Assembly (NCBI GenBank): GCA_023410715.1
Contig: JAEYPN010000031.1
Coordinates: forward strand, 1-64,000
DNA: 64,000 nt
Direction: 5' to 3'
From: Bacillota bacterium
Lineage (GTDB): Bacteria; Bacillota_I; Bacilli_A; Izemoplasmatales; UBA1188
Shown one piece after another: positions 34,831-44,486 of this stretch. The notes beneath the pieces are model-generated. The model was not told the DNA's origin. It did not search any database and saw nothing but the letters and a program-made list of their open reading frames with translations. The position numbers and the translations under genes were made by a program. Positions within the stretch are counted from its first letter, which is position 1; each line of letters begins with the position of its first letter.

Positions 34831-36164
34831 TATTTGCTTACCTCCTTAGTATCGCTTACGACTACTGATTGTACATCAAGTGGTTTTTCTTTTTTACGTT
34901 TTTTATTATTATTTAATAATTCTTTAATAACTAAAGCAAAGGCACTAAAGTAAACAATTACCGCGCTAATAATATTAGTAATTTCACTACTGAATTCGGT
35001 GATTCCTGAAATAATATTACCAGCAACACTTAAATAGGCCATAAATAAAGCTGAGAATATTACACCAATAGGATTACTAACCGCAAGTAAAGCGGCTGGA
35101 ATACCATTAAATCCTACTGCTGGTAATGATTCATATGTACTCCATGAAAATTCTGTATTACCTGCTAAATAATAAAGTGCAGCTCCAGCGCCAGCAAGTC
35201 CACCAGCTATCATCATTGACAAAATAATACTTCTTTTTTCATTAATTCCTGCGTATTTTGCAGCATTTTTATTACTACCGCAAGCTTTTAGTTCATAACC
35301 AAATGTTGTTTTATTAAGCATGATATAAACTAAAATTGCAATAAGAATCGCAATGATTATTCCCCCATTAACCTGAGATTCTTTAAATAAAACATCAAGC
35401 CCCATTTTATTTGTGGCAACGCCATTATGTGTTGTTTTATAAACAAACTTCCAGTTTTTAGTTCCACTTGGATCTAATAGATTCCTAAACGATTTACCAA
35501 ATAAACTTGTGACAAAATTTGCCGCAATCCAGTTCATCATAATACAAGTTATAACTTCATTTACATTAAATAATGATTTAAATAAACCGGGAACTAAGCC
35601 CCAAATTGCACCAGCTAAAATTGCACCGAGGAAGGCTAATGTCCAAATTAACCAAACAGGTAGTATTGTTGAAGGGATTGATAAGGAAATAATTAAGGAA
35701 GCTGCTGTACCTACTAAATATTGTCCTGGGGCTCCAATATTAAATAGCCCTGTTTTAAATGCTAAAGCCACTGATAATCCAGTTAAAATTAGTGGTGTAG
35801 CATTAAATAACATATTACCAAAGTTAATAGTATTAAATGTAAACCTTAACTCAATAGCATTACCAGTATTAAATAATGTTAAGAATAAAAGTTGAATACC
35901 ATTAATAACATCTGAAAAATAAATATCACTACCATTAGCAATTTTACCAAGATATGAAATAAGTAAAATGACACATCCCACAAGCATACCGCATAAAATG
36001 GAAATCAATGATGAAGCAACTGATTTTGTTGAATCCTTTTTCCATGAACGCATTAGCCATGTTTCTTTATTTTCTTTTTTAGCTTTTTTTGTTGATAATT
36101 TAACATAGGCAATAAAAGAGCCAATTAATACAATTAGTAAAATAAACATACCTAAACTAGACAT
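34830..36164 (-). CDS. Nucleoside ABC transporter permease (NupP/YufP-like)
   Basis: A 444-residue permease of the same BPD_transp_2 family, with an N-terminal membrane anchor (about 4-22), a charged loop and then eight or nine helices; core signatures FKTGLFNIGAPGQYLVG (near 130) and YAGINEKRSIILSMMIAGGLAG. Larger than its partner, as in NupP. One-base overlaps with the ATPase gene before it and the second permease after it imply coupled translation. Confidence 0.9.
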   Translation of the reverse strand: MSSLGMFILLIVLIGSFIAYVKLSTKKAKKENKETWLMRSWKKDSTKSVASSLISILCGMLVGCVILLISYLGKIANGSDIYFSDVINGIQLLFLTLFNTGNAIELRFTFNTINFGNMLFNATPLILTGLSVALAFKTGLFNIGAPGQYLVGTAASLIISLSIPSTILPVWLIWTLAFLGAILAGAIWGLVPGLFKSLFNVNEVITCIMMNWIAANFVTSLFGKSFRNLLDPSGTKNWKFVYKTTHNGVATNKMGLDVLFKESQVNGGIIIAILIAILVYIMLNKTTFGYELKACGSNKNAAKYAGINEKRSIILSMMIAGGLAGAGAALYYLAGNTEFSWSTYESLPAVGFNGIPAALLAVSNPIGVIFSALFMAYLSVAGNIISGITEFSSEITNIISAVIVYFSAFALVIKELLNNNKKRKKEKPLDVQSVVVSDTKEVSK

Positions 36165-37696
36165 TATTTATTCTCCTTTCTCTTAGCTCCGGCCATATAT
36201 AGACCAAGTTCATTTGTATCGACAGCTTTAGAATCAAATTCGCCGACAATTTCTCCCTCGTACATAACTAAAATACGATCGGATAAATCCATAACTTCAT
36301 CAAGTTCCAAAGATACAAGCAAAACTGCTTTATTATTATCTCTTGCGCTTACTATCTGACGATGAATATATTCAATTGCACCAACATCTAAACCTCTTGT
36401 TGGTTGAACAGCAATAAGCAGTGATGTATCGCGGTCGATTTCTCTTGCGACAATTGCTTTTTGTTGATTACCACCAGACATTGATCGAGTACTTGTTGTT
36501 GCACCTTTACCACTTCTTACATCATATTGTTCAATTAATTTTTCTGCATAGGCACGAATGTTATCTCGCCTAATAAATCCATGTTTTTGAAATTCTGGTT
36601 CAAAATATCTTTGTAAAACCATGTTATCTTCTAAAGAAAAATCTAAGATTAATCCATGTTTATGTCGATCTTCAGGAATATGACTAACACCTAAATTATT
36701 TCTATTTCTAATTTTAGCATTTGTAATATCCGTACCATTAAGATATATTTTACCACTATTAACTTTTTCAAGCCCACTTACACCATAAACAAATTCTGTT
36801 TGTCCGTTACCTTCAATACCAGCAATACAAACAATTTCTCCTTCATGGACAGTTAAGCTTACATTATTGACAACATTCCCCTTCTTAATACTCGAATGTA
36901 TCACCATATTTTCAATTTTAAGAACTTCTTTTCCAGGTTTACTTTCTTTTTTATTAACTTTAAAGTCAACTTTACGACCAACCATCATTTCTGATAGTTC
37001 TTCTTTATTAGTGTCTTTAACATTAACTGTTCCAATGTATTTTCCTTTTCTTAGAACTGTACAACGATCCGCAACTGCTAAAATTTCATTTAGTTTATGA
37101 GAAATAAAAAGAATTGACTTACCACTTTTGGCCATTTTTTTCATAATTGATAAAAGTTCATCAATTTCCTGTGGCGTTAAAACCGCAGTTGGCTCATCAA
37201 AAATCAAAATATTGTTATTACGATATAACATTTTTAATATTTCTACTCTTTGTTGCATACCTACAGTAATATCTTCTACTAAAGAATCTACATCAATAGC
37301 AAATCCATATTCTTCTGATAATTTAATTACTTTTTCACGTGCTTCTTTTTTCTTTAAAAAACCTAATTTATTAGTTGTTTCAGCGCCTAAAATTATATTA
37401 TCAAGAACTGTAAAAACATCAATTAATTTAAAATGTTGATGTACCATTCCAATTCCTAAAGCATTTGCATCGTTAGGGTTATTAATTTTAACCTCTTCTC
37501 CATTAAATTTTATTACACCACCATCTGGCTGGTATAGTCCGAAAAGAATACTCATCAGGGTTGATTTTCCAGCACCATTTTCTCCAAGCAATGCATGTAT
37601 TTCTCCTTTTTTTAATTTTAAAGTTACATCATCGTTGGCCTTAATTCCTGGAAACTCCTTTGTAATATGAAGCATTTCTATGACATAGTTGTCCAT
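36164..37696 (-). CDS. Nucleoside ABC transporter ATPase, two-domain (NupO/YufO-like)
   Basis: Cytoplasmic motor with two ABC domains. The first has Walker A GENGAGKST (near 39) and signature VGMQQRVEI; the second has a variant GIEGNGQTE Walker A and signature SGGNQQKAIVARE, the usual asymmetry of sugar/nucleoside-type ATPases. I start at ATG 37696 (510 residues, MDNYVIEML); the ATG at 37708 overlaps the AAAGGATGG ribosome site. A terminator-like hairpin separates it from the binding-protein gene. Confidence 0.92.
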   Translation of the reverse strand: MDNYVIEMLHITKEFPGIKANDDVTLKLKKGEIHALLGENGAGKSTLMSILFGLYQPDGGVIKFNGEEVKINNPNDANALGIGMVHQHFKLIDVFTVLDNIILGAETTNKLGFLKKKEAREKVIKLSEEYGFAIDVDSLVEDITVGMQQRVEILKMLYRNNNILIFDEPTAVLTPQEIDELLSIMKKMAKSGKSILFISHKLNEILAVADRCTVLRKGKYIGTVNVKDTNKEELSEMMVGRKVDFKVNKKESKPGKEVLKIENMVIHSSIKKGNVVNNVSLTVHEGEIVCIAGIEGNGQTEFVYGVSGLEKVNSGKIYLNGTDITNAKIRNRNNLGVSHIPEDRHKHGLILDFSLEDNMVLQRYFEPEFQKHGFIRRDNIRAYAEKLIEQYDVRSGKGATTSTRSMSGGNQQKAIVAREIDRDTSLLIAVQPTRGLDVGAIEYIHRQIVSARDNNKAVLLVSLELDEVMDLSDRILVMYEGEIVGEFDSKAVDTNELGLYMAGAKRKENK

Positions 37697-37784
37697 TATT
37701 TGTACCATCCTTTATGAATCATATATGAAAATTGTATTACAATTTGCTTAAAAAAGCAATAAATGATTCGCTGTTATTTTTTTA

Positions 37785-37817
37785 CAAAAAAAGTATGATT
37801 TATTATAAATCATACTT
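37785..37817 (-). terminator. Partial terminator between the binding protein and ATPase genes
   Basis: Minus strand AAAGTATGATTTA/TAAATCATACTTT hairpin with a run of T. As the importer genes continue downstream with no obvious new promoter, it probably allows partial read-through, giving more binding protein than membrane components. Confidence 0.75.
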
Positions 37818-37836
37818 TATTTCTTAATTGTTTCAA

Positions 37837-38895
37837 TTATTGAATATAATTTAGTGTAACGTTAGAATAAGTTTTTGTTTCTGCGCCTTCAACTACATTG
37901 TCAATAACGATACTTCCATCCTTAATTTTGTTAAATAATTCTGTATATTTTTCAACAGTAAAGTTTTGCATTGACCATGTTTCAGTTGGAAGACCAACAG
38001 CGTTTGATTCAACACCTAAATTTGCAGTTTTATCAGAAATATCTGCCCATTTTCCATTATAGAATTGTTCAAGAGCATAAATTGTACCTGCACTTAAGCC
38101 TTTAGTAGCAGATGTAATAACTGTATTTGAAGCAGATGATTGATCTACGTCAACACCAATTACTTTTCCATTATTTTCAGAAGCAGCAGCAAATGCATTG
38201 TTACAAATAGAACCACCACATGTGAATACTACTTCAATACCATTAACTGAGTACCAACCATCTAATAAAGTTTTTAATTCAGGACTTCCAGAGAATGACT
38301 CTCCGTATTTCCAAGTATAATTCATAGTAACTGTAATGTCTTTAGCTTTAGCGGCATCATTTGCACCTTGAATATAACCATAACCGAATCTTTGACATGC
38401 AGGGTTAGTTCCTCCACCACCACCAGAGAATCCAAGTTTAGTGTATCCTTCCATTACGGCAGCATAACCAGCTAAATATCCAGATTGTTCTTCTTTAAAT
38501 ACAACAGCTGTAATATTTTCTAAGCCCATTGCCCAACCATCAATGAATACAAATTTAACTTTTGGGTTAGCTTTAGCAACTTTTTCTAAAGCAGTCGCTT
38601 GCATGAATCCAGCACAAACAACAATTTTTGCACCATTAGTAATAGCAGCGTTCATTGCAGCAGCACGGTCCTCATCAGTTGCACTATCGCCATTTGCTGG
38701 TTGATAGTATTTGTAAGTTTTATTGTTTTCTTTTGCGAATTTTTCTACGCCTTCCCATGTACCTTGGTTAAAAGACTTGTCCTTTAATTGGCCGATATCG
38801 GTTACAAACGCAATTTCATAACCTTTTGCTTTGTTACATCCAGAAACTAAAATTAAACACAAAGCCGCTAATAAGCATAAAATTACTTTCTTCAT
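37837..38895 (-). CDS. BMP-family nucleoside-binding lipoprotein (BmpA/NupN-like)
   Basis: Surface-anchored receptor that hands purine nucleosides to the ABC importer. Signal peptide with lipobox VSGC (Cys20), then the BMP fold with FVTDIGQLKDKSFNQGTWEG (split here as DIGQLKDKSFNQG, near 31), GAKIVVCAGF, VFIDGW, and the ligand-site FTCGGSICN and GVDVDQS. I start at ATG 38895 (352 residues), after GGAGG; the longer frame lacks a signal-peptide start. First gene of the importer operon. Confidence 0.94.
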   Translation of the reverse strand: MKKVILCLLAALCLILVSGCNKAKGYEIAFVTDIGQLKDKSFNQGTWEGVEKFAKENNKTYKYYQPANGDSATDEDRAAAMNAAITNGAKIVVCAGFMQATALEKVAKANPKVKFVFIDGWAMGLENITAVVFKEEQSGYLAGYAAVMEGYTKLGFSGGGGGTNPACQRFGYGYIQGANDAAKAKDITVTMNYTWKYGESFSGSPELKTLLDGWYSVNGIEVVFTCGGSICNNAFAAASENNGKVIGVDVDQSSASNTVITSATKGLSAGTIYALEQFYNGKWADISDKTANLGVESNAVGLPTETWSMQNFTVEKYTELFNKIKDGSIVIDNVVEGAETKTYSNVTLNYIQ

Positions 38896-38938
38896 TTTTT
38901 CCTCCATAAATTTTTTCAGTTGTGTCTTGCACATTAAT

Positions 38939-38966
38939 ATTATACCAAATTAAATCTATTTTTCAA
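38939..38966 (-). promoter_or_regulatory. Promoter of the nucleoside importer operon
   Basis: Minus strand TTGAAA - 16 bases - TATAAT with TGG before the hexamer (extended -10). The leader is about 35 bases, too short for a purine riboswitch. Confidence 0.75.
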
Positions 38967-39014
38967 TGGCTATGGTGAAATTTTTCGATAAATGTAGTAA
39001 TATAAAATACAATT

Positions 39015-39527
39015 TTAAAAAAATTGATGAAGGTTACTGTTCTTATATCTGAAATCAAAACTTACATCACTTATCTCTAAATCAAGATTATTAACTAAAA
39101 TGCTTTCAATATTTTTCTTGTGATAACTTATATCATCACTAAAATATTCAACTTCAGCAGTTAATAGTTTATTTTTAAGATTTAAATATTCGTCTAATTC
39201 CACCGTATAATTATCAAAGTAGTAAAAATAACGGTTCTTAATTATTTCTGAAGTAATCTCATCGCTTAAAATTAATTCTTTTATTTCTTGATCTACTTCT
39301 TTTTCATATTCATTACGTGATAGTATACCTTCTGTTTTTAAAGTTAAAATTGCTTTATCATCAATAATTCTTAGCCTGTATGTTCTTATATCCATAGCTT
39401 CAGGAAAAAGCTTGGATATAAGTTTTGATGATTTACTTGGTCGAAAATAGTATTGCCTAATTTTTAAAACTTTATTAAAACTTTGTGGTATTTTATCAAC
39501 CACATACTTTAATTCACGTTCGATCAT
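39015..39527 (-). CDS. CYTH-like (triphosphate tunnel) domain protein
   Basis: A 170-residue protein with the N-terminal ExExK-type motif in the form IERELKY, followed by paired charged strands (YRLRI, ILTLKTEG, RNEYEKEV, YTVELDEY, AEVEYF) lining the beta-barrel of CYTH/VTC phosphohydrolases. It may hydrolyse inorganic triphosphate or a nucleotide; other members bind polyphosphate. It starts 1 base after the ABC exporter stop with a weak ribosome site, so it is probably coupled to that gene. Confidence 0.72.
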   Translation of the reverse strand: MIERELKYVVDKIPQSFNKVLKIRQYYFRPSKSSKLISKLFPEAMDIRTYRLRIIDDKAILTLKTEGILSRNEYEKEVDQEIKELILSDEITSEIIKNRYFYYFDNYTVELDEYLNLKNKLLTAEVEYFSDDISYHKKNIESILVNNLDLEISDVSFDFRYKNSNLHQFF

Positions 39528-39528
39528 T

Positions 39529-42153
39529 CTACTCTGTCCTTAACGCTACCGCAGGATCTTTCTTAGCAGCAGCACGTGCAGGCATAACTCCAGAAATAGC
39601 GGTTAAAAGAATACTTATAACAATCATAATTATTGCTTGAGTTATTGGTAGACTGGCAATTTGATAAACTCCTGTTAGTTTACCAACAATAGAGTTAATA
39701 ACGATTGATAGCAAATAAGTGGTGCCTACACCAAACGCTCCAGACATTAAACCAATAATAAATGTTTCAGCGTAGAATAAGTTTGAAACATCTTTCTTTC
39801 TACCACCAACTGATCTAATTACTCCAATTTCTTTTGTTCTTTCAACTACTGATACATAAGTTATGATACCAATCATTACAGAAGATACTACAAGCGATAA
39901 AGCAGTAAAGGCGATAAGAGCAGTTGTAACAATATTAATCATACTATTAATTAACGCAATGATAATTGCTAAATTGTCATTATAAGTTACATCTTCACGG
40001 TCAGTTACTTTAATAACTTTTCCATTAACGAATAAATCCTCATCACCATTCCATCTATCCAAATATTCATTTACAAAATCTTTTTGATCAAAATTAACTG
40101 GATAAATTCTTATTTCGTTGGCTAATTCACTTCCCCCAAGGTTTCTTAAAGATAATGTGTAATATTCAGTTACTGGCATACCTGAAATAGATAGGAAAGA
40201 TGACATACTATTAGTAGATCCAACAAATCCAGTAACATCTTTATGTTCAATACCATCAAATGTATAATTATATTTATAAGTTATACCTGTTGGTACATTA
40301 TTAAATGTTGTGCTTGTAAAAGCCTCTTTTTCAGTTTCATTTAAATAATTTACAATTTCAGAATCTTTACTTTCTTCAATCATATATTTAGCTAAAGATT
40401 CAGTATAGTAAAAGCCTCTTGTTAAACAACCATAAGAAATATTTTCTTTTGGTTCTAAGATACCTACTATTTCAAGTTCAATGCCATTTTCAAAACCTTC
40501 ACTATAATAAGCATTATAAGAAAAAGGATTTAGTTGGTTACCTTCTTGTTTGTTATATATGGTATCATTTGGATACCAAATAAATTTTTTATTAATTAAA
40601 TCATTATAACTATATTTAGATACATCTAAATCTTCATCATATTTTTCATCGTTTGAAGCTTTATAAATTAGATTAATAAATTCTTCTTGAGTAAAATAAC
40701 CAAGTTGCGCTAAAGTTAAATCTGTTAATGATGAATTTTTATCAACAACAATCATAATTTCATTTTTCCCTTTGGCAACTCGACCATTACCTAAAATATT
40801 ATATTGCGATAAAATGTAATCTTCATCATTTGGGGCTTGGGCAAAAACTTTTTGCATACTTGTTACATATCCAGCAAAATCTTTAAAATCTGTCTCTTTT
40901 AAAACAGAGGTATATATATTTTTAAGCGCCGATAATGAGATATTATCTTTGTTTGATTTATCAGTATAAAAATCAGTATAAATGTTATTAGTGATATCTA
41001 AACCATATTCATATGTGATTGCTGCCACATATTCTTCTGGCATACTTGCGACATACTCAAGATACTCTTTAGTAATTTTATTTTTTACCTGAATTGAATC
41101 CATCGTTTTTGAACGAGATACCAAATATTCAATCATCGAATCAACATTTACAAAGCCATATTCTTTAACGGCTGTTTTCTTTACTTCAAATGGTGTATTG
41201 TTTAAAAGACTATTAAAATCAATAGTACTTTCATAAACCGCAATTGGATTACCTGATAACATGTCATCTTGCATGCTCGCAATATAATTTTTTATTCCAG
41301 ACGATAAAGCTAAAACACTTGATACTCCGACGATACCGATAGATCCGGCAATACAAGTAAGAATGGTCCGGCCTTTCTTTGAGAACAAATTTCTTAAAGA
41401 TAATTTAAAAGCAGTAAAGAAAGACATCTTAGCCTTTTCTTTTTTCTCTTCTTTTTTATACTCTTCAATTTTTTCATCATATGGTTTACTATCGCTTAAT
41501 ACTTCACCATCAAATAGATTGACAATTCGTGATGCATATTCTTCGGCTAACTCCTTGTTATGAGTAACCATAATAACTAAGCGTTTTTCCGCGATCTTTT
41601 TGATTAGTTCCATAATTTGCTCAGATGTCGTTGAATCTAAAGCACCCGTTGGCTCATCTGCAAGCAAGATTTCTGGTTCATTAACTAATGCCCTAGCTAT
41701 TGCTACTCTTTGGCACTGCCCACCAGATAACTGATTTGGCTTTTTATTGTATTGACCCTTTAAGCCAACCTCATCAATCGCTTTTTTTGCTCTTTCTACT
41801 CGTTCTTCTTTTGAAATGCCGGCAATAGTTAAGGCAAGTTCAACGTTTCCTAATATCGTTTGATGAGGTATTAAATTATAACTTTGAAAAATAAAACCGA
41901 CCCGGTGATTACGGTAGACATCCCAATCACGATCACTAAATTCCTTAGTACTTTTACCAGCAATAAATAAATCGCCACTTGTATAACGATCTAAACCGCC
42001 AATAATATTTAAAAGTGTTGTCTTACCACAGCCAGAAGGTCCTAAAATTGCTACAAATTCATTATCACGGAATGATAAGTTTATTCCTTTAAGCGCTTCA
42101 ACAGTTGTGTTAGCCACATAATATTTTTTAGTAATGTTTGATAATTTTAACAT
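39529..42153 (-). CDS. MacB-like ABC transporter: ATPase fused to FtsX-type permease
   Basis: A single 874-residue chain. N-terminal ABC ATPase (about 1-225): Walker A GPSGCGKT near 36, signature LSGGQCQRVAIARAL, Walker B ILLADEPTG. A charged linker, a membrane helix near 275-295, a large extracytoplasmic domain (about 300-725) and three C-terminal helices of the FtsX permease domain follow. I start at ATG 42153, after AGGAGG. Such transporters work mechanically on extracytoplasmic substrates such as peptides, lipoproteins or toxins; the substrate is unknown. Only one permease is encoded, so it should act as a homodimer. Confidence 0.88.
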   Translation of the reverse strand: MLKLSNITKKYYVANTTVEALKGINLSFRDNEFVAILGPSGCGKTTLLNIIGGLDRYTSGDLFIAGKSTKEFSDRDWDVYRNHRVGFIFQSYNLIPHQTILGNVELALTIAGISKEERVERAKKAIDEVGLKGQYNKKPNQLSGGQCQRVAIARALVNEPEILLADEPTGALDSTTSEQIMELIKKIAEKRLVIMVTHNKELAEEYASRIVNLFDGEVLSDSKPYDEKIEEYKKEEKKEKAKMSFFTAFKLSLRNLFSKKGRTILTCIAGSIGIVGVSSVLALSSGIKNYIASMQDDMLSGNPIAVYESTIDFNSLLNNTPFEVKKTAVKEYGFVNVDSMIEYLVSRSKTMDSIQVKNKITKEYLEYVASMPEEYVAAITYEYGLDITNNIYTDFYTDKSNKDNISLSALKNIYTSVLKETDFKDFAGYVTSMQKVFAQAPNDEDYILSQYNILGNGRVAKGKNEIMIVVDKNSSLTDLTLAQLGYFTQEEFINLIYKASNDEKYDEDLDVSKYSYNDLINKKFIWYPNDTIYNKQEGNQLNPFSYNAYYSEGFENGIELEIVGILEPKENISYGCLTRGFYYTESLAKYMIEESKDSEIVNYLNETEKEAFTSTTFNNVPTGITYKYNYTFDGIEHKDVTGFVGSTNSMSSFLSISGMPVTEYYTLSLRNLGGSELANEIRIYPVNFDQKDFVNEYLDRWNGDEDLFVNGKVIKVTDREDVTYNDNLAIIIALINSMINIVTTALIAFTALSLVVSSVMIGIITYVSVVERTKEIGVIRSVGGRKKDVSNLFYAETFIIGLMSGAFGVGTTYLLSIVINSIVGKLTGVYQIASLPITQAIIMIVISILLTAISGVMPARAAAKKDPAVALRTE

Positions 42154-42181
42154 ACTGAATCCTCCTTTTATATGTTTAATC

Positions 42182-42190
42182 ATTATATCA
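42182..42190 (-). promoter_or_regulatory. Extended -10 promoter of the MacB-like gene
   Basis: Minus strand TGATATAAT, 28 bases before the ATG at 42153. The 270 bases further upstream are very AT-rich with no gene seen. Confidence 0.6.
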
Positions 42191-42457
42191 TAAAAAATTA
42201 CATTTAATGTGAATTATAGATGAAATAACACCTAATTAAACTTTTAAAAACGTTATTATGTCAAATAATTAATTTTATCCTTAAATAAACCAATTATGAC
42301 ACCTTAAATAATATAATTTCTTACTTAGTTTATTATACTTTATTTTTTACCATATATTAAAAAATACAAATTTTTATTTACTTTTTCTAAAATAAAAACT
42401 ATAAAATATCGCAAATTTTTTAATTTGAATATTATATAGTTTAATTTCTATTAATTT

Positions 42458-43021
42458 TTACTTATTAATACTAATAACTATATCTGCCTTATTTTTTATA
42501 TCAAAGGCTTTAAAATATTTCTTTTCTAATGGAATCCATTTATTAATAAAATCTTCTAACATTTTTTCATTTCTTATTTTTAGTCTTTCAAGCTGTAAAA
42601 ATGATTCAATTTGTAAGAATATTGATAAATCATAATACTTACCTAAATAAGGAGATAAGGAATAACTTCCTTCAATAATCGTAACGTCCTTTTTACTTAC
42701 ATTAACTTCTTTCATTAAAGACATTGTCTTACATGAAAAAGGTCTATAAGCAAAGTCATTTTCTAAATTATCAATAACCTCGCTTTTAAGGCGTTCAAAA
42801 TAAATATTGCCACCTGGAATTAGAAGTCTTTCCTCATTTCTTAATTCTAATGGCAGAAAAAAATCATCAGAGTGAATAATATTGGCATCAAACTTTTCTT
42901 TTAATATTTCAGCTAAAGTTGATTTACCACTGGCACAGTCTCCATCAATTGCAATAATTACTTTCCCTTTTTCATTTAAAATATCATAAATTCTTTTACT
43001 AATCTCTTCGAAATTAAACAT
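42458..43021 (-). CDS. Uridine kinase-like P-loop kinase
   Basis: A 187-residue P-loop enzyme: Walker A DGDCASGKSTLAE near 25-37, HSDDFFLP as the substrate/Walker B-like motif, and IIEGSYSL. This is the pattern of uridine kinase / phosphoribulokinase-like small-molecule kinases. I start at ATG 43021 after GGTGAG; the TTG and GTG further upstream are inside the preceding gene. It starts 1 base after the ECF S-component stop, so the pair probably imports and traps the same small molecule, a nucleoside or vitamin precursor. Substrate not assigned. Confidence 0.78.
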   Translation of the reverse strand: MFNFEEISKRIYDILNEKGKVIIAIDGDCASGKSTLAEILKEKFDANIIHSDDFFLPLELRNEERLLIPGGNIYFERLKSEVIDNLENDFAYRPFSCKTMSLMKEVNVSKKDVTIIEGSYSLSPYLGKYYDLSIFLQIESFLQLERLKIRNEKMLEDFINKWIPLEKKYFKAFDIKNKADIVISINK

Positions 43022-43022
43022 T

Positions 43023-43583
43023 TTACTCACCAAGAAGATTATCTAAAACCCTAGTTCTAAGCAAAATAGAGATCAAAACTGGGATTAAAATTACCTGCAC
43101 AACAATTCCAGGCCAAGCAAGAATAAGCGATCCATTTAAAAACATTTTAAAAGTAAAAAAATTCCCAATTATTAAGTTTAAAAGAAATTGTATAGTACCC
43201 CAAATAATTCTTCCTGAAATCATCGCTATAATCAGAGTTAAAATAATTACTGCTTCATTTCTCTTGTTTTTACTATAAAAGTATTTAAATAATAAGCCAC
43301 TTACCATACCATAAGTCGCAAGTTCAAAGGCCATAGCTAAAGCATTTGGAAATAGTGGTGGCATACCAAAAAATAGGGAACGCGTAATTGGCGTTATAAA
43401 ACCAATTCCAAGTCCATAAAATGGTCCTAGTATAAATCCAGAGAGTAATACCGGAATATGCATTGGTGAAAGCTTATTACCAATTTCCGGAATTTGTCCC
43501 GTTAAAAAGGGCATTAACCACCCTATAGCTAAAAACATTCCTGCTAAACATATTTTGAAAATCTTTTGTCGGTTTAAATTCAT
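43023..43583 (-). CDS. ECF transporter S (substrate-specific) component
   Basis: A 186-residue integral membrane protein with about six helices and the early conserved stretch SPMHIPVLLSGFILGP, typical of ECF-family vitamin S-components. The A-site-contact region (ALAMAFELATYG) is present. The energising EcfA/EcfT module is not in the window, as expected for group II systems where it is shared. The linked kinase suggests a substrate trapped by phosphorylation. Start ATG after CGAGG. Confidence 0.82.
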   Translation of the reverse strand: MNLNRQKIFKICLAGMFLAIGWLMPFLTGQIPEIGNKLSPMHIPVLLSGFILGPFYGLGIGFITPITRSLFFGMPPLFPNALAMAFELATYGMVSGLLFKYFYSKNKRNEAVIILTLIIAMISGRIIWGTIQFLLNLIIGNFFTFKMFLNGSLILAWPGIVVQVILIPVLISILLRTRVLDNLLGE

Positions 43584-43599
43584 AATTCTACCTCGTTTA

Positions 43600-44376
43600 T
43601 TAGTACAAATAAATATAGATCCCTATCCATTGAATTACTGCCCCAAATATTACGAAAAAGTGCCAAATAAAATGTGCATGCTTTTTTTCGCCCATTAAGA
43701 AGGGAACCATACCTAAAGTATAAAATAATCCACCGCTTAAAATCCAGAAGAATAAATTAATATTTTCCTGAAACATCCTTGGTACAATAAATATTCCACC
43801 AAGCCATCCTAAAATGAAATAAGCAGGAAAATGAAACCACTTTAATTTTCCTGGGCCAAAAATTCCAATAAAAGTAATACCGGTAATAATGATTATCCAT
43901 TGAATAATCGCAATTAATACTCCGGTTAAATTATTTAAGAAAATTAGTAGTATCGGTGTAAAGGTTCCACCAATTAACAAATAAATTGTGGAATAATCAA
44001 AACGCCTAAAAATTCTTTTAACCTTAGAACCATATTTAAAAGAATGATATAAACAGCTCATTGTAAATAATAGTAACATACAAATACCATATATTAAAGC
44101 TGCGACAATCTGCTTAGTACTAGTAGATTTTATTATCATTAAAATAATTGCCACTACCGCAAAAATACTTCCTGCTCCATGGGTAATCGCATTACCAATT
44201 TCTTCAATTAATCTTAGATGCGGGGGATTATTTCTAAGTAAGCTTTCTTCTTTCTTATAAGCTTTTAAAGCTTTAACTTTTTCTTTATCTATTTTACCTT
44301 CTTTTTTTATTTCCGCTTTTTTTATTTTAATATCTTCTTTAAGCAAATTAATTTTAATTTGTTCTTCTTTATTCAT
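43600..44376 (-). CDS. Hemolysin III family membrane protein (PAQR-like)
   Basis: A 258-residue seven-helix protein of the HlyIII/YqfA/PAQR family, whose members may be zinc-dependent membrane hydrolases. Family His residues are in NAITHGAGSIF (near 64), YHSF and HFIWHFFVIFGA near the C terminus. An unusual N-terminal extension of about 45 Lys/Glu-rich residues (predicted helix) precedes the core. Own extended -10 promoter; the start has only a distant AAGG site. Confidence 0.85.
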   Translation of the reverse strand: MNKEEQIKINLLKEDIKIKKAEIKKEGKIDKEKVKALKAYKKEESLLRNNPPHLRLIEEIGNAITHGAGSIFAVVAIILMIIKSTSTKQIVAALIYGICMLLLFTMSCLYHSFKYGSKVKRIFRRFDYSTIYLLIGGTFTPILLIFLNNLTGVLIAIIQWIIIITGITFIGIFGPGKLKWFHFPAYFILGWLGGIFIVPRMFQENINLFFWILSGGLFYTLGMVPFLMGEKKHAHFIWHFFVIFGAVIQWIGIYIYLY

Positions 44377-44410
44377 GTATATACCTAGCCTTACTTATAA
44401 TTAATAACTA

Positions 44411-44419
44411 ATTATAACA
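44411..44419 (-). promoter_or_regulatory. Extended -10 promoter of the hemolysin III gene
   Basis: Minus strand TGTTATAAT, 34 bases before the ATG. Confidence 0.55.
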
Positions 44420-44486
44420 AACCATCACCTATTTAGCAAACTTTAAATTTAAAAATACAATTAGTATTTAAAATATCTTTTTATAT

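Noticed and set aside
38896..38938. Purine riboswitch in front of the nucleoside importer
   Set aside because: The leader is only about 35 bases, too short for the aptamer, and no conserved loop motifs were seen.
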